A stretch of DNA of 64,000 bases from an uncultured Parabacteroides sp. Its GTDB lineage: Bacteria; Bacteroidota; Bacteroidia; Bacteroidales; Tannerellaceae. Position 1 is the stretch's first letter; every line of letters starts with the position of its first letter. The notes below the pieces were generated by a model. It was not told the DNA's origin, searched no databases, and was given only the letters and a program-made list of their open reading frames with translations. Position numbers and translations under genes: made by a program. Below, piece after piece: positions 25,701 to 33,760 of this stretch. The DNA is taken from assembly GCA_949295065.1 (NCBI GenBank), contig CASFJQ010000006.1:1-64000 (forward strand), read 5' to 3'.

Positions 25701-28413
25701 GTTTTTCTTCAAAAGAAAAGTTGAATTTCTTATTCTCATTACTCAGGATAAATCTGTCGGAATAGAAACGCTTGCCTTCGGAATCGAACAATTCATACAG
25801 AACGTAGGCAGATGAGTCAGATGTGCCGAAAGTAAATTCTACATTTTCGCCCGGCAAATATTCTTTATTATCTTTTATCAGCCAAGTGTGTCTGAACACC
25901 GGCGGACGTTTGTCCGTCTTTCCATATATTATAATCTCTCTTTCTTTAGAACAAATTTGTCCTTTTGAATCCGTTGTTTCTGCCTTGAGTAAATATTTTC
26001 CAGAAGGAACAGAAGAAATAAACTTTTGGTCAACAACTTTTCCGGAAATGAAATTGCATTTTGCCACTTCTTTTCCTTCCTTGCCATTGTTATCAACCTC
26101 ATAAAGTTTGAGCATACCTTCTTTATCTACAATCTTGCTGTTTACAGTGTGAGTGTAGATTATAATATCAGAATTATCTTTATCTAATGTGGTTGCTGCA
26201 CTGATACCAATATTCAAACCTTTGTCACCGACGCAGAAAGAAACCTCACAATCCTGTGTTTCGCCCTTGCTGTCTATTATTTGCGCATAGGCAATATATC
26301 TGTATTGTATATCATTATTACCATTGAAGTCATTATCTTTTTTCGGAGTGAAATGTATTGAGAACTTACCTTCGCTATTGATTACAGTATTTCCTTCAGC
26401 CACTTGACGGCTGCTGCTGTCATAGGATGTATATCTTGCAAATCTCCATATAGGATGTCTTTCTATTCTCCATTTAACATTTCCATCTTGCAGATTCACT
26501 CCTGAATATGTCCTGACAACGCAGTTCAGAGACATTTCATCTCCGAAGAACACTTCTCTTTCAATCTGTTCGAACTCGGCAAGAAATGAAGGGCGTTTGT
26601 ATTCTTCAACCATAATATTGTTGAAATATCTCTCATCCACAGACAAAGTGAAATTCCCGTTCTTTGTAGTTTCCGGGATTTCAAATGAACCGTTGAATGA
26701 ACCGAAACTGTTTGTCCGGAATGATTTGCGTGCAATTTCCTTATAGTTTCCGTCACGGAAAATCACAGAAACATTCTTATTCTCCAGAACATAAGGCTTT
26801 TTATAATCCCTTACATAACAAACGCCTTTGAAGGAAACAGTCTGTCCCGGACGGTAAATCTTTCGGTCCGTGAACAGTTCAACTTCCATATTATCTCCTT
26901 TTGTCGGATTGTTGACATAATAATATGGTAATACATTGTTCAGAGAACAAGTGTCGTTGCCATAAACAGCTCTTGCAACTTCACGTTTTTTCCTGAATTT
27001 TGCAGAAAGAATAGCTTTCCCGTTTTTATCAGTTTTGTAGGTCTCTAACTTTTGTGAAATCCATTTCCTGCTTACATTATAAGTAATGACAGTTGCACCT
27101 CCAATCGGTTTACCGCTCATGAAGTCTGTAACTATAGCTTCAGTTGTCCCGTCTTCCAGCTGACGTGTAACCATAGCAAGGCGGCTGACACTGAACGTAC
27201 CGTTAGTCTTCAGCTTTCCTTTGCTGTCGTTTATTTCATAAATATATAATCCGGGCTTATCCATTTGGATATGTAATGTCGTATCCATTTGGCTGAACTT
27301 ATCCGGATGATTCAAAGCAAAACTCTTTTCAGCTACTTTCTTGCCTTTGTGTTTATCTTCATCTCTGGTGGCATTTATCGGCAGATTTGTGTTCTGATAT
27401 ATACAAACCTTCACATTATCCAGATTTCTGTATTCCAAATTCAGCTCCAAATCTTTACCCGGATATACATTTCTATTACCGGAACAACTAATAAAAGACT
27501 GTTCAATTTCCGCAAGTCTGTTCTCGAAGATTGCCACTCTTGGATTATCCTTATATATATTTATGTATTCCTTGCATTTGTTGTAAATGGCAGAAGTTCT
27601 TGAATTGCGGTCGCTAATTTTTGCATAAACAGACTGTTCATATAAATTAAACTGCTTAATGGCAATCTCAATGGCAAGAAGACTGTTTCCTGCAGAGTTA
27701 GCAAGACTATCCAGTGCAGTTTTGTATTCTGTATCGTTGAGGTAAGGTTTATTCCTTCTGCGGAAATCCAAATATTCCAGTTCCACATTAATCAAAGCAT
27801 CTTTATTGCCATCTTTCAGATGAAAAGATTTTAGCATTTCAAACCATTCGTTATCAGCTTTGATATCTATGGCACGGAATGCAAGAAAGTCGAATAATGT
27901 CGGGCGTAGAGTTTCTGAATCTTTGCCTTTCTTGATAACATCTCCCAGAGATTCAGTTTTGGTGTTTTGCAATATCTCGGCAGGAGAGAGGGAAGCCTTT
28001 AGTTCTTCCCGAATTTTCTTGTCGAAAATATTTGCACTCCATTCTCTTATATCTTCCGGGACAAAATCCTGTAGAGAAGTGCGTTGGTCGATGGTCCATC
28101 TGTTGGCATTATAATATATGGAATACATTTCCGCTAAAAGCGAATGCAAAAATGCAGTCGATGCGGATTCTTCCACATCTTTTATATACTTCTCTGTTTC
28201 TACGATAATTTCCGGGAACTTGTCCGTATCCTTTTCCAGATTTTCATCTATTCTCGTAACAAGTTCTTTTATCAGTTTCTCCGTATCCTTGCTTTGGATA
28301 ATCTCACTGATTTCATTCTTATCGTAATTCTTATAATTACCATAAATGAATGTACTGCTTCCGGCAATTCCTATAGCCAAAAGTGAAGATATAAAAAATG
28401 CTCTTGAAATCAT
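22786..28413 (-). CDS. alpha-2-macroglobulin family protein (bacterial A2M)
   Basis: 1875 residues from the ATG at 28413 (MISRAFFISSLLAIG); the frame extends to a TTG at 28446, which lies within repeat sequence. A signal peptide is followed by a helical, TPR-like region, then MG2-type domains (VELFTDRKIYRPGQTVSFKG), the A2M domain (FDFTMPESNTTWKLQMLTWT), and the alpha/alpha-toroid thioester-type domain with NPDGGWSWFEGMRGN. The C-terminal receptor-like domain ends before ESTGN. I find no CxEQ thioester, so this is a thioester-free variant. Bacterial A2Ms are thought to trap proteases in the periplasm; the usual partner penicillin-binding protein PbpC is not adjacent here. Confidence 0.93.
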   Translation of the reverse strand: MISRAFFISSLLAIGIAGSSTFIYGNYKNYDKNEISEIIQSKDTEKLIKELVTRIDENLEKDTDKFPEIIVETEKYIKDVEESASTAFLHSLLAEMYSIYYNANRWTIDQRTSLQDFVPEDIREWSANIFDKKIREELKASLSPAEILQNTKTESLGDVIKKGKDSETLRPTLFDFLAFRAIDIKADNEWFEMLKSFHLKDGNKDALINVELEYLDFRRRNKPYLNDTEYKTALDSLANSAGNSLLAIEIAIKQFNLYEQSVYAKISDRNSRTSAIYNKCKEYINIYKDNPRVAIFENRLAEIEQSFISCSGNRNVYPGKDLELNLEYRNLDNVKVCIYQNTNLPINATRDEDKHKGKKVAEKSFALNHPDKFSQMDTTLHIQMDKPGLYIYEINDSKGKLKTNGTFSVSRLAMVTRQLEDGTTEAIVTDFMSGKPIGGATVITYNVSRKWISQKLETYKTDKNGKAILSAKFRKKREVARAVYGNDTCSLNNVLPYYYVNNPTKGDNMEVELFTDRKIYRPGQTVSFKGVCYVRDYKKPYVLENKNVSVIFRDGNYKEIARKSFRTNSFGSFNGSFEIPETTKNGNFTLSVDERYFNNIMVEEYKRPSFLAEFEQIEREVFFGDEMSLNCVVRTYSGVNLQDGNVKWRIERHPIWRFARYTSYDSSSRQVAEGNTVINSEGKFSIHFTPKKDNDFNGNNDIQYRYIAYAQIIDSKGETQDCEVSFCVGDKGLNIGISAATTLDKDNSDIIIYTHTVNSKIVDKEGMLKLYEVDNNGKEGKEVAKCNFISGKVVDQKFISSVPSGKYLLKAETTDSKGQICSKEREIIIYGKTDKRPPVFRHTWLIKDNKEYLPGENVEFTFGTSDSSAYVLYELFDSEGKRFYSDRFILSNENKKFNFSFEEKHGKGFTAAFMFIKNGKLYQDYLQVKRRQEDRKINFHINTFRDKLLPGSNEHWSFRLTDKDSLPVKAEILAGMYDMSLDDIAKFNWNFNPNVSVTLKFKSFNGGWAFENYNGYDSEKIKYRAIMEYSFDTMYEDWYKALNNLSYGRNFALRGMVLSKSMAAAPMGNSAIEVREDAAVMEESEVTSDEKAFYSVEQSAMTGNTGSPMSIRKNFQENAFFYPVLVSNENGDFSFDFTMPESNTTWKLQMLTWTDSLKYGYIQKEIVTSKPLMVQPSLPRFFRVGDIVYISSQIINQSGEEAKGRARLELFNPENGEPVVCLTKSQKVFELAAGEITTVSWSFQVPEVKDGVIGCRIIAEGDKFSDGEQTLVPVLSDKIMLTVSNPFFINKEGKKVISPKEEQDGKIIRSIVEISANPVWYAVQSLPALSEARNESSLSWFAVYYSNILANHIANSNPEISKAIEIWKAKGNSDLISNLEKNKEIKNILLEETPWVRDAENETERMQRLDLLLQANRASQMRQTALEKLISKQNPDGGWSWFEGMRGNRFITLQILKGMGQLVEMNAVEYKQEEKEMQIKALRFLDNEIRKEYERLTKSGNNIKDYIPYDEQIEYLFVRSMYRDIPEGDARDASRFYTEQAKKYWKKLSIHNRAALAVLLWRNGDKETAQEILKWFRKTATVSDDKGMFWANNRSTSYSKYSVIDTHCLIMQAFRESKSDNAEIDLMKQWLLAQKRTQQWESEPATMNAIHSLLTDGTNWLSEGNECIISWNGETYSTENEGNIVGYSKIVKENEVSGNVSSDIVVEKKGNAPAWGAVYQQYFVPLDKVRKNKTDLNIEKKVFVEVNNGKEIQLKEVTKDNPLKVGDKAIVRLTVRSGMDMDFVCIKDLRAGCFEPVSQVSKQEYREGISFFRSPKDASENFFIDFLPAGTFVIEYSVYVSREGEYSGGICTIQCLYAPEFISNTEGYEIESTGN

Positions 28414-28420
28414 AGGCAAT

Positions 28421-28550
28421 GTTTTTAGTAGTTGACGAGTGAACAAGTTGACAAGGTTGATAGTAATGACTGAAAACTATTGGCTTTTAACTCCTTCTAA
28501 CTTCCAATAACTACTTCTTAACTCCTTAACTCCTTGACTCCTCCACTTCT
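28421..28550 (-). repeat. composite intergenic repeat, copy 1
   Basis: Reads GTTGACGAGTGAACAAG then TTGACAAGGTTGATAG, a middle with ATGACTGAAAACTATTGGC, then TTTTAACTCCTT and a run of TTAACTCC/TTGACTCC units. The same order recurs at 29131-29264 and, inverted, at 30133-30322. It separates folA from the A2M gene. Confidence 0.7.
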
Positions 28551-28623
28551 TTCTTTACTATTAGATTGATTTCAAGAGCAAAAAGTTGTAAGATTAGGGT
28601 TAATAAAGCATAAATACAGCTTT

Positions 28624-29121
28624 TTATCCCTTTCTTACATATGTAATAAAGCTATATGCATACTGATGTTTTTCGTCGGCAGGGAAATCCTGGCTTTCTG
28701 TTTCTTCCCATTGGCTCCAGTCAACAACAGGGAAGAAAGCGTCAGCATCTTTAAATTCAGCATGTATTTTTGTTATATACATTTTATCAGCCTTACTTAA
28801 TGCTTGACGATAAACCAATGCACCACCGATAATGAATATTTCTTTTTCGTTTTCACAAAGTTCCAAGGCATCAGCCATTGAATCGCAAGGGAAACAATTG
28901 ACGAATCCTGCTTCAGGCATTGTTGTAAGCACTACGTTTTTACGATTAGGCAGTGCTCCGTTTGGAAGTGACTCGAATGTTTTACGGCCCATTACTACTG
29001 CATGACCAGTTGTAAGTTCTTTAAATCTTTTCATGTCATTAGGTAAATGACATAATAATTGCTGATTTTTGCCGATAGCACCATTTTCTGCTACTGCGGC
29101 TATTATTGTAATCTGCGGCAT
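28624..29121 (-). CDS. folA: dihydrofolate reductase
   Basis: 165 residues. Motifs: IIAAVAENGAIGKNQQLL at the start, HLPNDMKRFKELT with the catalytic acid Asp 29, the NADPH-binding VVMGRKTFESL and FIIGGALVYRQAL. It reduces dihydrofolate to tetrahydrofolate with NADPH. Position 24 is Cys (LLCHLP) where E. coli has Trp 22, a substitution I believe is common in Bacteroides enzymes. It lies downstream of thyA on the same strand, separated by a repeat of about 130 bp, so the pair complete the thymidylate cycle. Start codon at 29121 is preceded by an A-rich CTCAAAAA leader. Confidence 0.97.
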   Translation of the reverse strand: MPQITIIAAVAENGAIGKNQQLLCHLPNDMKRFKELTTGHAVVMGRKTFESLPNGALPNRKNVVLTTMPEAGFVNCFPCDSMADALELCENEKEIFIIGGALVYRQALSKADKMYITKIHAEFKDADAFFPVVDWSQWEETESQDFPADEKHQYAYSFITYVRKG

Positions 29122-29155
29122 TTGAATAGTTTTTTGAGTTTATTAGTTTTTGAGT
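29122..29155 (-). promoter_or_regulatory. CTCAAAAA-type leader before folA
   Basis: On the minus strand the bases before the ATG read AACTCAAAAACTAATAAA then CTCAAAAAACTATTCAA. The same word abuts the starts of galM, groEL and ribH. Bacteroidetes initiate translation on A-rich, SD-free leaders, so this probably aids initiation. Confidence 0.5.
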
Positions 29156-29264
29156 TGACAAGTTGACGAGTTAACAAGTTGACAAGGTTTATTTTAGTGA
29201 CTGAATTGTATCGGCATCTAACTCCTCCTTAACTTCTTGACTCCTTAACTTCTTGACTCCTTCC
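29131..29264 (-). repeat. composite intergenic repeat, copy 2
   Basis: Same order as copy 1: GAGTTGACAAGTTGACGAG, TTAACAAGTTGACAAGG, a middle GTGACTGAATTGTATCGGC, then ATCTAACTCC and CTTAACTTCTTGACTCC units. It fills the gap between thyA and folA. Confidence 0.7.
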
Positions 29265-29266
29265 TC

Positions 29267-30061
29267 TCACACTGCAACCACACCCTTAATATGCGGATGA
29301 GGATCATACCCCGTAAGCGTAAAGTCCTCATATTTGAAATCAAATATACTTTTAACTTCCGGGTTAAGTTCCATCTTAGGCAACTGGCGAGGTTCGCGAG
29401 TCAACTGAAGTTTTACCTGTTCGATATGATTACTGTAAATATGTGCATCACCCAAAGTGTGGATAAAATCTCCTGCTTTTAATCCTGTCACTTGTGCCAT
29501 CATTTGCAGCAACAAAGCATATGATGCGATATTGAACGGAACACCAAGGAAAATATCTGCACTTCGCTGATACATCTGAAGACTAAGTCTTCCGTTTGCA
29601 ACATAAAACTGGAAGAATGCGTGACACGGAGGAAGATTCATATTGTCCAGATCGCCAACATTCCAAGCACTTACAATTATTCGTCTTGAATCAGGATTGT
29701 TCTTTATTGTTTCCACAGCCTCGCTTATCTGGTCGATGGAACCACCTTTGTAATCCGGCCACGAACGCCACTGGTAACCGTAGATATGACCAAGATTACC
29801 ATCAGCATCTGCCCATTCATTCCATATTCTCACACCATTTTCCTGAAGGTATTTCACGTTAGTGTCACCTTTCAAAAACCATAATAACTCATGAATAATA
29901 GATTTTAAATGAAGTTTTTTAGTCGTGAGAAGAGGAAATCCGTCTTCAAGATTGAAGCGCATCTGATGACCGAAAACACTAATCGTACCTGTCCCTGTAC
30001 GGTCTCCTTTAAAAGTGCCTTCGTTCATTACACGATTAAGCAATTCAATATATTGTTTCAT
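29267..30061 (-). CDS. thyA: thymidylate synthase
   Basis: 264 residues, identical in length to E. coli ThyA. Motifs: [16 protein letters not shown] (phosphate loop), [12 protein letters not shown] with the catalytic Cys at about 146, [19 protein letters not shown] and the C-terminal [16 protein letters not shown]. It methylates dUMP to dTMP, producing dihydrofolate that FolA, encoded next on the same strand, recycles. A minus-strand -7 box lies 18 bases before the ATG. Confidence 0.98.
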   Translation of the reverse strand: MKQYIELLNRVMNEGTFKGDRTGTGTISVFGHQMRFNLEDGFPLLTTKKLHLKSIIHELLWFLKGDTNVKYLQENGVRIWNEWADADGNLGHIYGYQWRSWPDYKGGSIDQISEAVETIKNNPDSRRIIVSAWNVGDLDNMNLPPCHAFFQFYVANGRLSLQMYQRSADIFLGVPFNIASYALLLQMMAQVTGLKAGDFIHTLGDAHIYSNHIEQVKLQLTREPRQLPKMELNPEVKSIFDFKYEDFTLTGYDPHPHIKGVVAV

Positions 30062-30078
30062 TTTTCTACATTTTCCGA

Positions 30079-30086
30079 CAAAAATA
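30079..30086 (-). promoter_or_regulatory. -7 box of thyA
   Basis: Minus strand TATTTTTG, a perfect TAnnTTTG. No TTTG at the expected -33 distance. It implies a very short 5' leader. Confidence 0.45.
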
Positions 30087-30132
30087 GCAAAAAACTCGAT
30101 ATATTTGGGGGAATTTTTTTGAAAGTAGAATA

Positions 30133-30322
30133 TAGGAGTAAGGAGTTGAGGAGTTAAGTGGATAAGAAATCAAGGGGTTAAGGAGGTAAGAAGTCAAGAA
30201 GTTAAGGAGGAATTTTTGGAAGGTAGAAGGTGTTAAAAGCCGATACTATCAGTCTCTATAATCAACCTTGTCAACTTGTTAACTCATCAACTAATAAACT
30301 TAAAAACTCAAAAACTAAAAAT
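30133..30322 (+). repeat. composite intergenic repeat, copy 3, inverted
   Basis: The complement of copies 1 and 2: AGGAGTTGAGGAGTTAAG units, AAGCCGATACTATCAGTC, then CAACCTTGTCAACTTG, TTAACTCATCAACTAATAAA and ACTCAAAAACTAAAAA running into the galM ATG. It fills the divergent thyA/galM gap; no separate promoter is evident. Confidence 0.7.
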
Positions 30323-30324
30323 AT

Positions 30325-31464
30325 ATGAATAAATTAAGTATCGCCGTAATGGCAATGACAGTGCTTATGTCTTGTGGAGGCAAGCAACAGCAGCAGGCTC
30401 CACAGGAAGAAGCAACTTTATCAGGTTTGTACAAATCAGATTTTGCTACAACAGTTGAAAACAAACAGACAGAACTATATGTTCTTAAAAATGCAAAAGG
30501 AGCTGAGGCTTGTGTTACCAACTGGGGTGGACGTTTGGTTTCAGTTATGGTTCCGGACAAGAATGGAAAGATGACCGACGTTGTACTTGGTTATGACAGC
30601 ATCCAGGCTTATATTGCAAGTTCTGGAAATTTCGGAGCTTTGATTGGCCGTTATGGCAACCGTATTGCTGAAGGTAAATTCAAAATTGACGGAAAAGAAT
30701 ACACTTTGCCTCAGAACGACGGAACAAACTGTCTGCATGGTGGGCCTAACGGATACGACCGTCAGATGTGGGACGCAAATCAGGTTTCTCCTCAGTCTGT
30801 TGAACTTACTTATTTATCTAAAGATGGTGAAGCTGGTTTCCCAGGCAATCTTAATATAAAGGTAACTTATACTTTGACTGACGACAATGCCGTTGATATC
30901 AAATATGAAGCAACTACTGATCAGAAAACTGTAGTCAACCTGACTAACCACAGTTATTTCAACTTGTCTGGTGTTCCTGGTTCAACTATCATGGATCATG
31001 AATTATATGTAAATGCAGACCAGTATACTCCGGTTGATGATAAACTTATCCCAATTGGAATAGCTAAGGTGGACGGAACTCCTCTGGATTTGCGCGAAGC
31101 TCAGGTTATTTCTTCTCACATTGATGATGATTTTGACCAGTTGACTAAAGCTGGTGGTTACGATCATAACTGGGTGCTTAACACAAAGGGTGATGATAGT
31201 GCTGTTGCTGCTACTGTATATTCTCCTGTAAGTGGTATCTTGATGGAAGTTTATACAAATGAACCGGGATTGCAGATTTATTGTGGTAACATGATGAAAG
31301 AAGAAACAGGAAAGAAAGGTGCAACTTATCCTCGTCGTGGTGCTATTTGTCTGGAATCACAGCATTATCCTGATTCTCCAAATCATCCTGATTTCCCTTC
31401 AACTATTCTTGAACCTGGACAAAAATATTACAGCCATTGTATCTATAAGTTCTTGGTTAAGTAA
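30325..31464 (+). CDS. galM: aldose 1-epimerase (galactose mutarotase), lipoprotein form
   Basis: 379 residues. A lipoprotein signal ends TVLMSCGGKQ (Cys 17), so the enzyme is exported. The GalM fold motifs are IGRYGNRIAEGKF, NCLHGGPNGYDRQMWD, TNHSYFNLSG with the catalytic His, and the catalytic Glu in AICLESQHYPDSPNH near the C-terminus. It interconverts alpha and beta anomers of sugars; the extracytoplasmic location fits processing of released monosaccharides before uptake. Monocistronic, with a terminator at 31493. Confidence 0.95.
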   Translation: MNKLSIAVMAMTVLMSCGGKQQQQAPQEEATLSGLYKSDFATTVENKQTELYVLKNAKGAEACVTNWGGRLVSVMVPDKNGKMTDVVLGYDSIQAYIASSGNFGALIGRYGNRIAEGKFKIDGKEYTLPQNDGTNCLHGGPNGYDRQMWDANQVSPQSVELTYLSKDGEAGFPGNLNIKVTYTLTDDNAVDIKYEATTDQKTVVNLTNHSYFNLSGVPGSTIMDHELYVNADQYTPVDDKLIPIGIAKVDGTPLDLREAQVISSHIDDDFDQLTKAGGYDHNWVLNTKGDDSAVAATVYSPVSGILMEVYTNEPGLQIYCGNMMKEETGKKGATYPRRGAICLESQHYPDSPNHPDFPSTILEPGQKYYSHCIYKFLVK

Positions 31465-31492
31465 TAGCAGGACAAATATTCATACATAAAAT

Positions 31493-31541
31493 AAAGGCAT
31501 GTGACAAGAATCTTATTCGTTCTTTCTCACATGCCTTTTTG
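31493..31541. terminator. bidirectional terminator after galM
   Basis: 12-bp arms AAAGGCATGTGA (31493-31504) and TCACATGCCTTT (31527-31538), with T-tract after. It lies between convergent galM and the OmpA-family gene. Confidence 0.85.
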
Positions 31542-31610
31542 TATATTCTAAATAATTCGGAAACTATATAGCAGGATAGTTCCCATTTACTCACTTATTT
31601 ATATTGTTTC

Positions 31611-33587
31611 TCAGAACAAATTATAATTTGTTCTCAAAACCTTGAATTCTGTTCTTCTGTTGATTTGGTCTGCTGCTTCTTGCTGCTCCGGTGAAAGTTT
31701 TAGAATGAACTCTTCTGTAAGTACATCACCTTCTTTCAGAAAGTCAAATTCCTTAGCCATTTTCTTGTTTATAGTTTTAGGAACACTTTCTCCATAGCCT
31801 TTAGCTTCCAGACGGTCTGCTGCAATACCGCCTTCAATCAGATAGTCAACGACAGACTGTGCACGTCGCTGTGCAAGTTTCTCGTTATATTTGTCTGAAC
31901 CTTTGCGGTCGGTATGTGCTCCCAGTTCAATTGTTACGTTAGGATTGTCGTTGAGCATCTTTATCATCTCATCGAGACCTTTCTTTGATTCCGGACGTAG
32001 AGTTGCCTTGTCGAAATCATAGAATATGTTTTCTATTACGACTGGTTTGCTGATAGGCGAAAGGTAGAAATCCACTATATATGTTTCGCTCTTTTCCTCT
32101 GCATCAGTTTTCAGCTCAAAATTCTGATTAAGATATCCACGTGCGCTTGCCATCATCACATAGCGAATGTCTCGTTCCAACTCAACGGAATAATTTCCGC
32201 TTTTCAAAGTCTGAACTTTTGCATTCATACCGTCACGGCCAACGATTCTCACAGTTGCATTCTCAATTGGAACTTCATCAACATCGAATACAATACCCTC
32301 AATTTTAACCGTAATAGTCGGCAATTCAAAAGAATATATGTGGTCGTAACCCCGGGCATCATTTCTGTTTGACGAGAAAAATCCTTTTTCATTCTTTCCT
32401 TCAAAAGTTATTCCAAAGTCATCGGAAAAAGAATTTATAGGCCATCCCATATTTTCCACTTTCCAATGATTTGTGCTGTCTAGTGTAGCTTTGAATAAAT
32501 CCAGACCGCCCATTCCCGGATGTCCGTTTGATGCAAAATATAGTGTTACGGAATCACGCACATAAGGAAACATTTCATCTCCTGGAGTATTTATTTCCTC
32601 GCCTAAGTTTTCCATGGGTCCGAAGTCATTACCTTTCACCCTTGCTCTGTATAAATCTTTTCCTCCTTGTCCGCCCACTACGTCAGAAGTGAAATATATA
32701 TATTTACCATCAGGAGACATTGCCGGATGAGCAAGCGGAGTCACTGAGTCTTTCACCAAAGCAACTCTGTTCCCTTTTCCCCATTTGGCACTGCTTCGGG
32801 ACGATTGGTATATTTCTGCAGTTCTGTCTCCATCTGGAGCCTGTGAGCAATAAGTATAGTACATTGTATTTCCGTCAGGAGAGAAAGACGGTGTTCCTTC
32901 GTCAAATTCAGTGTTTACTTCGTCTTCAAGTTCTTCAGGAGCAAGCCAGTTCCCTTGTTCATCTTTTTTTACCAGATAGAAATTGTTATTGTTCTGTCCG
33001 GTTATTGCACTGATTTTAGCTTCTTTATCTTTGCTTCTTGATGAGGCGAAATACAACTGGTCATAGTCTGTACCGGCAAGCATCGGACTGAATTCCCCAC
33101 GTCTGGAATTGAATTTATCCATTCGCTTCACTTCATAACGTGTTGGATTCTTTTTCCATTCCAGAGCTTTTTGTGCTCCTTCAACTCCGTTCATAGCTAG
33201 TTCGCTTCCCGGATCGTGCATCAGGTATAAATCATAATTTTTTATGGCTTCGGCATATTTCCCGCTTTTATGCTGCATTTGTCCTATCCTTAAATATACA
33301 ATGCTGTCCGGATAGTCATATCTTAATGCGTTCATATATCCGCTAAGTGCTTTAGGTGTACTGTTTATCAGTCTGTTGCATTCCGCCATTCTGAATGCTA
33401 TATAACCACGCAAATCTCTTTTCTTAGGAGATGTCTTGGTGTAAACTCTTCTGTAAATTGCTGCTGCTTCATAATATTCTCCAATTCTGTGTTTTTCTTC
33501 AGCATCACTTAGTTTTGCTGATTTACACGAGAATAATAATGAGGCGATTGTAAATATGTATAATGTATGGATGATTATATGTTTCAT
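31611..33587 (-). CDS. PorE-like OmpA-family lipoprotein (TPR, WD40-like, CRD, OmpA)
   Basis: 658 residues from the ATG at 33587; an upstream TTG frame start (33623) coincides with the -7 box. Order: lipoprotein signal (SLLFSCKSAKL), TPR-like repeats (about 25-130), a PD40/WD40-like propeller (EFSPMLAGTDYDQLYFASSR, PAMSPDGKYIYFTSDVVGGQ, MFPYVRDSVTLYFASNGHPG), a carboxypeptidase-regulatory-like domain (IEGIVFDVDEVPIENATVRI) and a C-terminal OmpA peptidoglycan-binding domain (TIELGAHTDRKGSDKYNEKL). This is the layout of PorE, which ties the type IX secretion machine to peptidoglycan in Porphyromonas. No type IX genes lie nearby, so a general envelope-anchoring role is more cautious. Confidence 0.92.
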   Translation of the reverse strand: MKHIIIHTLYIFTIASLLFSCKSAKLSDAEEKHRIGEYYEAAAIYRRVYTKTSPKKRDLRGYIAFRMAECNRLINSTPKALSGYMNALRYDYPDSIVYLRIGQMQHKSGKYAEAIKNYDLYLMHDPGSELAMNGVEGAQKALEWKKNPTRYEVKRMDKFNSRRGEFSPMLAGTDYDQLYFASSRSKDKEAKISAITGQNNNNFYLVKKDEQGNWLAPEELEDEVNTEFDEGTPSFSPDGNTMYYTYCSQAPDGDRTAEIYQSSRSSAKWGKGNRVALVKDSVTPLAHPAMSPDGKYIYFTSDVVGGQGGKDLYRARVKGNDFGPMENLGEEINTPGDEMFPYVRDSVTLYFASNGHPGMGGLDLFKATLDSTNHWKVENMGWPINSFSDDFGITFEGKNEKGFFSSNRNDARGYDHIYSFELPTITVKIEGIVFDVDEVPIENATVRIVGRDGMNAKVQTLKSGNYSVELERDIRYVMMASARGYLNQNFELKTDAEEKSETYIVDFYLSPISKPVVIENIFYDFDKATLRPESKKGLDEMIKMLNDNPNVTIELGAHTDRKGSDKYNEKLAQRRAQSVVDYLIEGGIAADRLEAKGYGESVPKTINKKMAKEFDFLKEGDVLTEEFILKLSPEQQEAADQINRRTEFKVLRTNYNLF

Positions 33588-33620
33588 ACGAAACCTCTGT
33601 AAATAATAGTTATATAACGG

Positions 33621-33628
33621 CAAAGATA
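33621..33628 (-). promoter_or_regulatory. -7 box of the PorE-like gene
   Basis: Minus strand TATCTTTG, a perfect TAnnTTTG, 34 bases before the ATG at 33587. It overlaps the alternative upstream TTG and so supports the shorter protein. Confidence 0.5.
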
Positions 33629-33760
33629 TTCATTTTATTATAATGAATGGAGAATGCGGTTTGATAAACCATGCCAACTTGTATAATATCTTATCGAATA
33701 TTTATTTGTAGAAAATAAAGATTTTGCCTTTTTGCTTTTTGAAATTCAATGTTGTGAAAC

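Noticed and set aside
28414..28446. TTG start extending the A2M protein by 11 residues
   Set aside because: The extension is encoded by the dispersed repeat, while the ATG at 28413 directly begins the signal peptide.
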